The position numbers and the translations under genes were made by a program. This document shows positions 23,272-30,901 of a stretch of 32,407 nucleotides of DNA, one piece after another; position 1 is the first letter of the stretch, and each line of letters begins with the position of its first letter. Origin of the DNA: Planctomycetota bacterium (GTDB taxonomy: Bacteria; Planctomycetota; Planctomycetia; Pirellulales; Lacipirellulaceae); NCBI GenBank assembly GCA_013151315.1, contig JAADIN010000143.1, positions 1-32,407 on the forward strand. The letters are read 5' to 3'. The notes beneath the pieces are model-generated. The model saw nothing but the letters and a program-made list of their open reading frames with translations. It did not search any database and was not told where the DNA came from.

Positions 23272-23853
23272 CTACGATAGGGGATCGTCCAGCGATTCGA
23301 GTCCCAGTTCTTCGATCGGCCTGGAAAGCATTTCGCTCGGGTCGATCGTGGCTTGACGAGATTCTTCGTCATCGGCCTGTCGGACCACAACTCGGTTGGC
23401 CTTCACTTCGACCACGACGATGGCCTGCCCCACTTCGATGGCCGCACCTTGGCTCATCGCATCAATCAACTGGTCGTCGATCAAGACCGACCCGGAAGGC
23501 AACATCGTCGATTTGGCGATGCCGACACGGCCGACTAATTCTCGGCGAGGATCGTCAAACTGCGTTTCCTCCTCGGAGGGCAGTTCGCCAAGAAAAGCCT
23601 TCCCCATCGGAGTAAGTGGCCAGTACTTGAAGGCCAATGCCACGACCGACGGCACAGCAATCACGGTCATGACCAGGAAGGCCAGACCGGTCGTCGTATC
23701 GCGACGAAATGCGACGACGAGGCTCGCGACGATCGCAACCACGGAGAAAAAACTGAGAACGCCGCCCGAAGGGATGAAGACCTCGAGCACAAGGAGCGCG
23801 CATCCCAAGAGCAAGCAGAGGACGGCAAGGGTAAGTGGATCGAAGCCAAACAT
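23272..23853 (-). CDS. Short NfeD-like membrane protein
   Basis: 193 residues. Two to three hydrophobic segments (about 6-30, 32-48 and 55-76) include the NfeD-type LLVLEVFIPSGGVL. A soluble OB-fold domain follows (about 108-160), ending in AIVVVEVKANRVVVR, the conserved NfeD C-domain strand. It lacks the ClpP-like protease part, as in NfeD1a/NfeD2-type proteins. It lies between the long NfeD gene and floA on the same strand. NfeD proteins act as partners of SPFH/flotillin proteins, so a complex with FloA is the obvious expectation. Start at 23853; the ribosome binding site is weak. Confidence 0.9.
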   Translation of the reverse strand: MFGFDPLTLAVLCLLLGCALLVLEVFIPSGGVLSFFSVVAIVASLVVAFRRDTTTGLAFLVMTVIAVPSVVALAFKYWPLTPMGKAFLGELPSEEETQFDDPRRELVGRVGIAKSTMLPSGSVLIDDQLIDAMSQGAAIEVGQAIVVVEVKANRVVVRQADDEESRQATIDPSEMLSRPIEELGLESLDDPLS

Positions 23854-23924
23854 GCGTTTTTTCTTTCTGAGCGGTTAACGGTTAGAGTCAATCTCGGAAA
23901 CATGCACTCGTGGGACACGCTTTG

Positions 23925-23954
23925 AAAGCCGAGGGATTGCAATCCCTCGGCTTT
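23925..23954 (-). terminator. Perfect 30-bp palindrome, likely terminator (copy 2 of 4)
   Basis: Identical to the palindrome at 17205-17234. It lies 50 bp after the stop of the long NfeD gene and about 70 bp before the short NfeD start. If it ends transcription, the two NfeD genes are separate units. Confidence 0.65.
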
Positions 23955-24004
23955 GCGCCGTCACCTCTATTTCGAAAGTTGTTCTCACTTAACGTTTCTT
24001 GCCG

Positions 24005-26227
24005 CTAGCCGCTAATCGCTCTTCTGACGACGACTCGATTCGCACGGGCCTCGACGACCACCAGGGGCGCGCCCTGATCGATCGGCTCGCCTTCGGCAAT
24101 GACATCGAGAAGTTGATGATTAATCTCTGCCTTGCCGGTGGGACGTAGGTCGGTAGTCGCCTTGCCTCGTGCGCCAAGAAGCTCCGAGAAGTCGGCGAGC
24201 GATTCTCGCTGGTCGAGCGCGGCACGTTCTTCAGGCGTCGTAGGAGTCGGGATCATGTGGCTGAAAAGGGGTACGTAAGACAGGTAGCGGCGAGACACGA
24301 GCGCAAAACCGGCCACCCCCACTCCGGCAATTGCCACCATGGCGACCGATCGGGCTAGCTCTTCCATGTCGCTCTCACTGTGAGGACGAACAAAGGTGAG
24401 ACTCGCCAAGACGACCGAGGCGATAATCATCGCCGCGCCGCCCAAACCAAAAATTCCAAAACCGGGAACGACAAAAACTTCCATCAAAATAAAACAGAGC
24501 CCCGCGACAAAGAGAATTACCTCGAGCCAGCCGGCTGTGCCGTTGAGGTACTGGCTCCAAAAGTAGAGCAGCAATCCCGTCGAACCGATAAAAGCACCGA
24601 CCCCCATGCCGGGCGTCCGCAGTTCAAAATAGATGCCCGCAAAGCCCACCATCAGCAACAGCACCGCGAACTCGGGCGTGGCGAGGGCTTCGACCAGCTC
24701 GAGCGCCATGTTGGGTTTGACCGTCGGCGGGTCTTCCTGCAAACCGTAGAGCTGTTTGAGTTGGTCAAAGCTTTCGACCGTGTGCAGAGCAACGCCCAGC
24801 TCTTGCGCGCGTTTGCCGTCCATCGCCAAAGGCGCGTCGCCCTCCTGCACCGGCTGGCGCGGTTGCCAGTCGGCAGCGTTGGGTTCGGCGGTGGCTTCTT
24901 TGCTACTCATCAAACGTGTTTCGCCCGTGATCTTGTTATGATACTCGAGTAGCTCGATCTCGGGATGGACCATCGAGGCCAACAGCGACCAGCTTCGTCC
25001 CGACTGAAGTGCCAACGAATGCTGCATCGCGGCGATCGCGGCTTCGAGTTCCTCGGCTTGGGGCTGATCGGAACTCGCCCCGTATCCGAGTCGGGCCGAG
25101 GAGTGCATCACGAGTTGATCGCAAGCCAAGGCCACGAGTGCCGCGCCGCCGGTCGCCTCGGACGAAACGTAGCCGACCGTGCGCACCGAATTTGCGTCGA
25201 GCCCGGCCAATGTCGAGGCCAGCCGTAGACTTGCTTCCAGGTCGCCGCCCGAACTGTCGATCCGAAGCCCGATCCAATTCGATTGACGCTGCTGGGTAAC
25301 CGTGCCGAGCAAAGTTTCCACTTGGCCGGCGAGCCGCGGGGTGATTTTTCCTTTCACGTCGATCATCACGGGCCGCCACTGATCGGCCAGCGCATCGTTT
25401 TCTTCCAGCAACTGAACCGGCACTTCGAGTGCCGTGGCTACGCCCTGCCGAGTCGTGGCCAGATATTTTACGAAGCCAAACTCTCGCCCTTCGCGGCCAC
25501 TCCACTGGGCCATCGTGCCGCTGGGCACAAGCACTTTTTCTGCGATGATCTCGCGGCCCTGAGAAAATGCTTCGAGGTCGCTGCGGAGCACAAAATCGAT
25601 CCCCTCTTCGGTCTCGACTTGCAAGACTTCCGTTGCGGCGTCGATCATGCCAACGGCCAGCGCGACGGGCATGGTCCGTTTTATCTCGGCAATTTCTTGG
25701 TAGGCGGCGACGACCGTCCTTCGAATCGTTCCCTCGGCCACCTCGTCGATGCCCGCTTCGCCGAGCAATGCTTCGGGGGCCATGATGATTTCTTCGCAAG
25801 CCATCGGCAGCAAAGTGCTGTGTCCTTGAATCGAACGGGGCACATAGGCGATCGTCTTGATGCCGGCCATCTTACGGCTACAGAGAAAACGAGCCAAGGC
25901 AAACGCACGTTCGAATTGAGAGCGCGTGGCGACCGACTCTTGGGCCATCGGAGGTTCAAGCTGCAGAACGAGCACCGGTCGGCGTTCATCTTGCCGCCGG
26001 CGAGCGGCGGCAAACAAACGGTCGCTAGTTCGCAAAAGGGTCGCTTGCAGGGCCTGATCGGCATTGCCAACCAGCGGCAAATGAACGCGAACCAATGCGA
26101 CCCGGCCATCTGGCTCTTCGGCTTGGGCACCTGCGCAAGCCAGTGTGCTGATGAGCACGGCGAACCAAGCCAGCCTCGCAGTTTGCCTTGCGTGGGCGTC
26201 CGTGGAAAAAAATCCATGAAACGGCAT
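24005..26227 (-). CDS. Long NfeD-family membrane protein with two ClpP-like domains
   Basis: 740 residues from the ATG at 26227, which leads into a signal peptide (to about 36, ending AGAQA). Two ClpP/crotonase-like segments follow in the extracytoplasmic part. The first is around IKTIAYVPRSIQGHSTLLPM and MACEEIIMAPEALLGEAG. The second is around LRIDSSGGDLEASLRLASTL, VGYVSSEATGGAAL and ACDQLVMHSSARLGYG. Next come five or six membrane helices containing FELRTPGMGVGAFIG and LMEVFVVPGFGIFGLGG, then a C-terminal OB domain ending APLVVVEARANRVVVRR. NfeD1b relatives usually have one protease domain of about 440 residues in total with an ASAG-type catalytic Ser. In my alignment both domains here have Gly or Thr there, so they may be pseudo-proteases. 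This gene heads the leftward NfeD-FloA cluster. Confidence 0.85.
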   Translation of the reverse strand: MPFHGFFSTDAHARQTARLAWFAVLISTLACAGAQAEEPDGRVALVRVHLPLVGNADQALQATLLRTSDRLFAAARRRQDERRPVLVLQLEPPMAQESVATRSQFERAFALARFLCSRKMAGIKTIAYVPRSIQGHSTLLPMACEEIIMAPEALLGEAGIDEVAEGTIRRTVVAAYQEIAEIKRTMPVALAVGMIDAATEVLQVETEEGIDFVLRSDLEAFSQGREIIAEKVLVPSGTMAQWSGREGREFGFVKYLATTRQGVATALEVPVQLLEENDALADQWRPVMIDVKGKITPRLAGQVETLLGTVTQQRQSNWIGLRIDSSGGDLEASLRLASTLAGLDANSVRTVGYVSSEATGGAALVALACDQLVMHSSARLGYGASSDQPQAEELEAAIAAMQHSLALQSGRSWSLLASMVHPEIELLEYHNKITGETRLMSSKEATAEPNAADWQPRQPVQEGDAPLAMDGKRAQELGVALHTVESFDQLKQLYGLQEDPPTVKPNMALELVEALATPEFAVLLLMVGFAGIYFELRTPGMGVGAFIGSTGLLLYFWSQYLNGTAGWLEVILFVAGLCFILMEVFVVPGFGIFGLGGAAMIIASVVLASLTFVRPHSESDMEELARSVAMVAIAGVGVAGFALVSRRYLSYVPLFSHMIPTPTTPEERAALDQRESLADFSELLGARGKATTDLRPTGKAEINHQLLDVIAEGEPIDQGAPLVVVEARANRVVVRRAISG

Positions 26228-26354
26228 GTGTGGCCTGCTGTTTTTGATGAAACTTGTCCTGTGGAGATACCACAATTATACAGCGCGATTTGCTTAGGGA
26301 AAGCTGCGCGGGAGGTCCGTCGTGGCCGACGGCGCTAACCGCTGCGGCCATTTC

Positions 26355-27215
26355 TCACTTTGCGCTGCCGTAGTGCGATCGGATGGCCAGCTTGAGCCCG
26401 CCTTCGGCGGTGATCTGGTAGCTCGGCTCGGTGGCCGTCATGTGGAGCGGTCCCGCGAGCTTCGCCTCGATGGTGCGGCAGGTGTCGATCTGGATCGTGA
26501 CCGACCCCTTGATGTCGACTTCCATCGGGTGGTCTTGGTGGCCACGAATCTCGAGGGTTGCCCCGAAGAGAGCACACCTCTGGCCATCGACCACGAGCAG
26601 TTCCTTCAGTTCCAACTCAAATTTCTGAACTTGGCCCAAGGAATCGCCAAAGCCCATAATCTGCTCGGCCAGCTCGTGGGGAACTTCAATGCGCTCGCCG
26701 ATAGAAATGGCCCGCTGGAGCAAAAACTTGGCCAACGGGTTGGGCAGGCCAAGCGTTTGGACGCTGTTGACGACGATCTCAAATTCGTCTTGCTGGGGAA
26801 TTGTCCCCTGAGGGTCGGTGACCAAAAGCTGCTCGCCACGCCGCTCGACGAGATAACTTTTTCCTTCGACGATCTGAACTTTCAGTTGCGTAGGATCTGG
26901 GTTTTCGGGCGATCGGTAGCGGGAATGAGGAAACGAAACTCGAGCACGGCGTACTCTTCCGCCGGCGACCTCAAGGACTTCGATGAGCCGATCTTGCCGG
27001 CGCCGAACCGTGGCCGTGTCTTGGTTCGCCATCTGGCCCGACTGGACGATCGTCGTACTCACATCGAAGTCGATGGCCAGCTTTTGGCCCACCTGATCAC
27101 CCACCTGAGCCGGTTGCTGGCGGAAGTTGACCAACTCCGGCTTAGCCCCCCAGCAAACCGAAGTCGTTCCTAGCAGCAGGCAGACGGCGACGAGAACGGG
27201 TGATTTTGTGAACAC
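26355..27215 (-). CDS. Uncharacterised secreted protein
   Basis: 286 residues, no family recognised. I choose the GTG at 27215: it has AAGGG seven bases upstream and starts directly before a signal peptide (FTKSPVLVAVCLLLGTTSVC, cut near CWG-A). The ATG at 27308 would lie inside a palindrome and put about 30 unlikely residues in front. The mature part is beta-rich and polar, with DFDVSTTIVQSGQMANQDTA and GPLHMTATEPSYQITAEGG, and no catalytic motif. One Cys pair may form a disulphide. Such plain secreted proteins are common in planctomycetes. It lies 127 bp upstream of the long NfeD gene in the same direction, so it could share a transcript. Confidence 0.75.
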   Translation of the reverse strand: MFTKSPVLVAVCLLLGTTSVCWGAKPELVNFRQQPAQVGDQVGQKLAIDFDVSTTIVQSGQMANQDTATVRRRQDRLIEVLEVAGGRVRRARVSFPHSRYRSPENPDPTQLKVQIVEGKSYLVERRGEQLLVTDPQGTIPQQDEFEIVVNSVQTLGLPNPLAKFLLQRAISIGERIEVPHELAEQIMGFGDSLGQVQKFELELKELLVVDGQRCALFGATLEIRGHQDHPMEVDIKGSVTIQIDTCRTIEAKLAGPLHMTATEPSYQITAEGGLKLAIRSHYGSAK

Positions 27216-27290
27216 CGTGTAACCCTTGGAATGTGTGTGGCGGCAGATCATCGCAGGCTGCGAGGTGAGGTCAACCTTGATCTCGCTCGA

Positions 27291-27320
27291 AAAGCCAAGG
27301 GGTTGCAACCCCTTGGCTTT
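27291..27320 (-). terminator. Perfect 30-bp palindrome, likely terminator (copy 3 of 4)
   Basis: The half-arm AAAGCCAAGGGGTTG is followed by its exact reverse complement. It is a sequence variant of copies 1 and 2 in which compensating changes keep the symmetry. It lies 12 bp after the stop of the gene ending at 27333. Confidence 0.7.
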
Positions 27321-27332
27321 GACGCCAGCCCC

Positions 27333-28232
27333 TCATTTCGCCAGCATCGCATTCAGGCCCGCAAGTGCCACGGTCCAACGCACGTCGCTCGCCGTGTAGG
27401 TCTGCCACCAATCGTGCAAGCACTCGCTCGTCTCGGCTGGCAGATGCCAGCACTCCAGGGTTTGGCCGATGTCGGGCGCAGGCGACACGAGCTCGACCCT
27501 CTCAGCGGCAGCCAACACCAGCGGCAACGCAGCTAGACGGGCAACCAACTCAAGTCGGCTGCCCGGGATCGAATCGCTGAAACAGGGGAGATCGAAATTC
27601 AACTGTCCCAGCAACCAGCCCAGCCGTAAGACTTCCGACAGTTCGGCATGAGGATTGGCAAGCACCGCTTCGAACGTAACGCGGTTGCTTGGCAGGTGAG
27701 TCTGACCATGTCCGCCGACTAGCGGCGCGACGAGTACGATTTCGGCAGCGGGTGCCAAGAAAGAATTCTCGGCCACCAAGCGGCTCATTTCCCTCAAAAG
27801 CCCTGGCCCGCGGGCTTCCCACTGTTCACGAAGTGGCCGACCGCGTACGGCCAACTCTTCAACCAATTGCGGTCGTTCACCGAGCATCGCGGCTTCGAGA
27901 TCGGCCACGCAGCCGGCCAGACGAACAACGGGCTCCCGCCCCAACGCGCCAGCACCACGCAACTTGTCGGCCGCCCGCTGGACCAACTGGCGATTGTTTT
28001 CATGCTCGGCAGCGAGACTCACCAGCAGCGGCAGCATCGATTCCGACGACCATCCCCACGCTTTTATTTCGCGTAGCAACTGATCAACGGCCGGCTGCAA
28101 GGCAGCGGCAAGCCGCGCATCGGCAATTGGCAAACCTTCTGCCATGCAGTGAGCCGCATAGAGACACGTGGCCGAGAAACTGGCTTTCCAACGTAATTGC
28201 ATCAAACTGAATGTCCTGGGGTAATGAAACAT
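27333..28232 (-). CDS. Uncharacterised alanine/leucine-rich protein
   Basis: Up to 299 residues, with no named family. No signal peptide or membrane helix stands out. The sequence is mostly helical and rich in Ala, Leu, Glu and Arg, with several Trp (for example IKAWGWSSESMLPLLVSLAA and LHDWWQTYTASDVRWTVALA) and a conserved-looking LAAEHENNRQLVQRAADKLR. Metal- or nucleotide-binding motifs are not apparent. The ATGs at 28232 and 28202 are both possible; neither has a Shine-Dalgarno. It is divergent from the TIGR03009-like gene. Composition and codon use look like those of its neighbours, so it is probably a real, lineage-restricted gene. Confidence 0.7.
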   Translation of the reverse strand: MFHYPRTFSLMQLRWKASFSATCLYAAHCMAEGLPIADARLAAALQPAVDQLLREIKAWGWSSESMLPLLVSLAAEHENNRQLVQRAADKLRGAGALGREPVVRLAGCVADLEAAMLGERPQLVEELAVRGRPLREQWEARGPGLLREMSRLVAENSFLAPAAEIVLVAPLVGGHGQTHLPSNRVTFEAVLANPHAELSEVLRLGWLLGQLNFDLPCFSDSIPGSRLELVARLAALPLVLAAAERVELVSPAPDIGQTLECWHLPAETSECLHDWWQTYTASDVRWTVALAGLNAMLAK

Positions 28233-28274
28233 CGTGCGCGCAGTGCTGGCATCGCGTCAAGGCAGGTCAGCAAC

Positions 28275-28298
28275 GCCAAGGGATTGCAATCCCTTGGC
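28275..28298. repeat. 24-bp perfect palindrome (copy 4 of 4)
   Basis: GCCAAGGGATTG is followed by its exact reverse complement. It shares the G-rich arm and TTGCAA centre of the other three copies but sits in the spacer between two divergent genes, where no transcript should end. This suggests that the family is not only terminators. Confidence 0.8.
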
Positions 28299-28436
28299 TT
28301 TTCATGCGGGCCTGGGGGTCGCACATTTTCGCAACAAAACGGCCTGGGTGCGTGCGGCACTGCTTGCTATGATCCCCGCCCTCCAAGACGTGCTCCCTCC
28401 ACGATTTGCGTCGAACCAACTACCGAAGGGTATTCC

Positions 28437-29393
28437 ATGCAACGCTTTCTTAGCTGCTGTTTGTCACTCGCGCTGATCGCCAGTTTCGCTCAAGCACAGA
28501 CCGCCGACAATGGAGCTCCCGTGGCTCAACCGCCAGGCCAGCTTGGCCAACCGTTGCAGGTCGATGCCCAGCCGGCCAATGTTCAACCGGGACTGGCCGC
28601 CCCTCCTTTCCAGCTCAGCCCGGTCGAACAACAGTTTGTCGACCAGATTCTGGAAATGTGGGAAGACTCGAGTTCAAAAATAAAAACCTTCGATTGCCGG
28701 TTTGAACGCTGGGAATACGATCCAGTGTTCGGACCCAGCGCCGACATTCCGATGATCAAAAGCCAAGGCCAGCTTACGTATTCCAAGCCGGACCAAGGCA
28801 GTTTTAAGATCGAAGAAATTTTTCGCTACAAGCCGAGCGATCCTCAGGCCCAGCCCCAGCCAGCGGATTGGGTATTGCAGAAGCACGAAGTTGGCGAGCA
28901 TTGGGTCTGCGATGGCAAAGCGATCTTCGAGTACAAGCACGACAAAAAGCAACTCGTCGTTCAGCCTTTGCCTCCCGAGATGCGCGGCAAGGCAATTGTC
29001 GACGGCCCGCTGCCGTTCTTGTTTGGCGCCGAAGCGGAAAAACTAAAAAAACGCTATTGGATTCGTAGCCTTGAGGGAAACGCGGCCACGATTCGGCTGG
29101 AAGCCTATCCGCGAAACCAAAACGACCGAGCCAGCTACCAGCGTGTCGAGGTTATTTTGGATCGCAAGACGATGCACCCCTCAGCCATTCAGATTTACAT
29201 GCCCAACGGCCAAAGTCGCGCCGTCTACATGTTCATCGAGCCGACGATCAACGGCAAACTCAATCAACTGTTCGGCAACATTTTCAATGCCCCCCGAACG
29301 CCGCTTGGATGGACGCGTGTGGTTAATCAACCGCCCCCAGGGCCAAGTCCTGGCCCGCAAGCCGTTAATTCGCAAGAGACGACGCAACGGTAA
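28437..29393 (+). CDS. Secreted TIGR03009-like planctomycete protein
   Basis: 318 residues. The ATG at 28437 has GAAGGG six bases upstream and opens a signal peptide (MQRFLSCCLSLALIASFAQA, cut after AQA); upstream in-frame codons are non-coding. A Pro/Gln-rich linker precedes a domain from about 66 on, with IKTFDCRFERWEYDPVFGP, then GQLTYSKPDQGSFKIEEI, HWVCDGKAIFEYKHDKKQLV and VILDRKTMHPSAIQIYMPNG. This matches my memory of the planctomycete-specific TIGR03009 domain, which resembles the LolA/LolB-like fold that binds lipid or lipoprotein. A periplasmic lipid- or lipoprotein-handling role is possible but unproven. Its 3' end overlaps the convergent glycosyltransferase gene by 29 bp. Confidence 0.8.
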   Translation: MQRFLSCCLSLALIASFAQAQTADNGAPVAQPPGQLGQPLQVDAQPANVQPGLAAPPFQLSPVEQQFVDQILEMWEDSSSKIKTFDCRFERWEYDPVFGPSADIPMIKSQGQLTYSKPDQGSFKIEEIFRYKPSDPQAQPQPADWVLQKHEVGEHWVCDGKAIFEYKHDKKQLVVQPLPPEMRGKAIVDGPLPFLFGAEAEKLKKRYWIRSLEGNAATIRLEAYPRNQNDRASYQRVEVILDRKTMHPSAIQIYMPNGQSRAVYMFIEPTINGKLNQLFGNIFNAPRTPLGWTRVVNQPPPGPSPGPQAVNSQETTQR

Positions 29394-30552
29394 GAGAAGT
29401 ACTCAACACTTCTCGGTACACTTCGGCCACGCCCGCTGCCATGGCTTGTGCCGAAAAACATTCCGCGTGGCGCTGGACTGCGTTTTCGCTAAGTTGGACG
29501 TAGTCGAGCTCGTCGCCTTGGATAATTTCTTCGATCGCACTGGCCAATTGGCTCACGCTAGCCGGCTCGACAAGCAGGCCGTTGTCGCGATGGACAATCG
29601 CCTCGGGCACCCCTTCGACGTGGCTCGCCACGACCGGCACCCCGGCCGCCATGGCTTCGAGGATGACCATCGGTAGGCCTTCGCCAAAAAGGCTTGGCAA
29701 GACCATGATATCCATCTGCTGAAGTTCGGCCGGCATGTCGCCGACAAAGCCGGTCCAAGTGATCGACGGGCCAATCCCCAGCCGCTCGACAAGCTCTTGG
29801 GTTTCGGCCTCGTACTCTGGCGTTTCAAACGGCCCCACGGCTCGCAGTCGTACGTCGATGCCGCGTGAGCGCAACATGGCGAGCGACTCGAGCAGAACCT
29901 CGATGCCTTTACGGGGCCGAAACAGAGCCGCGATGCCCAGCGTCCATGTGCCGCTTGGTCGTTGCCGCTTCGTAGGCGATTGGCTCGGCACGCCATTGGG
30001 CACATAGGTCACTCGCTCGGCGTCAAATCCTTGTTCTTGCATCAGCCGCTTCAGGCTGGGCGAAACGGCAATCAGTCGTGAAGCGTCGCGAATGCTCCAG
30101 CGTTCTAGCCGGGCGTTCACCCAATTCTGAATTGGTCGCGTCGAATCCTGCGCGGTCGGACTGTGGACATGGTAAACCAATGGCACCTGGGCCCGACGAG
30201 CTGCCAGGCTACCCACCCATACCGAGCGCGGCGTATGCGCGTGGACGAGTGCATAACCTTCTTGCCGAATAAGTTGCACCAACTTCTCGACACATCGCAT
30301 GTCGAATCGCCAGCGCATGGGCGTGTTGTGCAGCGGGGCCTCTTGCGCGTGTCGCGCCAGCGGAAATCGATCGGGTTTGAGGCAAGCAAATCCGACTTCG
30401 AAACCGACTTGGGGTAGCTCTTGGGCAAGCAGATCCTGCACGCGCTCGGCGCCCGAATAGTGCTCGCCATTGATCACATGCAGCACGCGGCGCGTGGCCA
30501 TCGCGAGGGGCACAACGGCATCGGGTGGATTGAGAGTTGCCGTATCAGCCAT
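29365..30552 (-). CDS. GT-B glycosyltransferase, family 4
   Basis: 395 residues, the usual GT4 length. The N-lobe has VLHVINGEHYSGAERV, HAHTPRSVWVGSLAARRAQV and a SRLIAVSPSLKRLMQEQGF segment. The C-lobe, which binds the nucleotide sugar, starts near VTYVPNGV and ends with GEGLPMVILEAMAAGVPVVA followed by SHVEGVPEAI; the two Glu of that block are the EX7E retaining-transferase motif. It adds a sugar from a nucleotide donor to a lipid-linked or surface glycan at the cytoplasmic face of the membrane. The donor and acceptor are unknown. It is far from the polysaccharide block at 162-4907, so a link is only possible. Starts at 30552 or 30501; neither has a clear ribosome binding site. Confidence 0.88.
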   Translation of the reverse strand: MADTATLNPPDAVVPLAMATRRVLHVINGEHYSGAERVQDLLAQELPQVGFEVGFACLKPDRFPLARHAQEAPLHNTPMRWRFDMRCVEKLVQLIRQEGYALVHAHTPRSVWVGSLAARRAQVPLVYHVHSPTAQDSTRPIQNWVNARLERWSIRDASRLIAVSPSLKRLMQEQGFDAERVTYVPNGVPSQSPTKRQRPSGTWTLGIAALFRPRKGIEVLLESLAMLRSRGIDVRLRAVGPFETPEYEAETQELVERLGIGPSITWTGFVGDMPAELQQMDIMVLPSLFGEGLPMVILEAMAAGVPVVASHVEGVPEAIVHRDNGLLVEPASVSQLASAIEEIIQGDELDYVQLSENAVQRHAECFSAQAMAAGVAEVYREVLSTSLTVASSLAN

Positions 30553-30901
30553 GAGAAATCAAGGGAACCAAAGTAGCCACGATGCGACGCATCGCCAGAG
30601 TCATCAGGTAGACAACCCTACATCGCAATTAAGAGAAATCAGGCCTAGCCAGAAGTCCTCGAAGGGACAGCTTCCTGCGGGTATCGATTGCAACGAGTGC
30701 AACGATCCTCCTGCTCAAACAGGAGGATTGCAAAGTGTGAGCCGCACGGCGCTAGCCGCGGGCCAGTCGCTGGGTAACGCTTTGCCTTCGCTACCCGACG
30801 CTAGCGCGTTGCGGCTCACATTAATCAACTTCTAGGCTTGAAGACGAGACTCGCAAGATTGTTGAAAAGCGATTGTCGAGCACCTAATCCGGCGCACTTG
30901 C
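30553..30901. other. Intergenic region with hairpin and repeats
   Basis: No gene is seen. ATCCTCCTG (30705-30713) and CAGGAGGAT (30720-30728) form a hairpin immediately before the CTAG-cored repeat at 30736-30820. The 17-bp word CAGGAGGATTGCAAAGT (30720-30736) also occurs at 1984-2000 just before a different inverted-repeat element. It may be a preferred insertion site or part of the repeat. Confidence 0.55.
30736..30820. repeat. Nested palindromic repeat element (CTAG-cored family, copy B)
   Basis: Second copy of the inner element found at 7426-7523. GTGAGCCGC (30737-30745) pairs with GCGGCTCAC (30811-30819), and the arms carry the GCGCTAGC core. The first 27 and last 26 bases match copy A exactly; the central part differs in sequence and length. 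Dispersed, non-coding and symmetric, so REP-like. Confidence 0.8.

Noticed and set aside
25283..26338. 351-codon plus-strand open frame
   Set aside because: Antisense to the long NfeD gene, whose domains are recognisable; no signature in this frame.
27216..27308. N-terminal extension of the secreted protein ending at 26355
   Set aside because: It would begin inside a 30-bp palindrome; the GTG at 27215 has AAGGG and starts the signal peptide.
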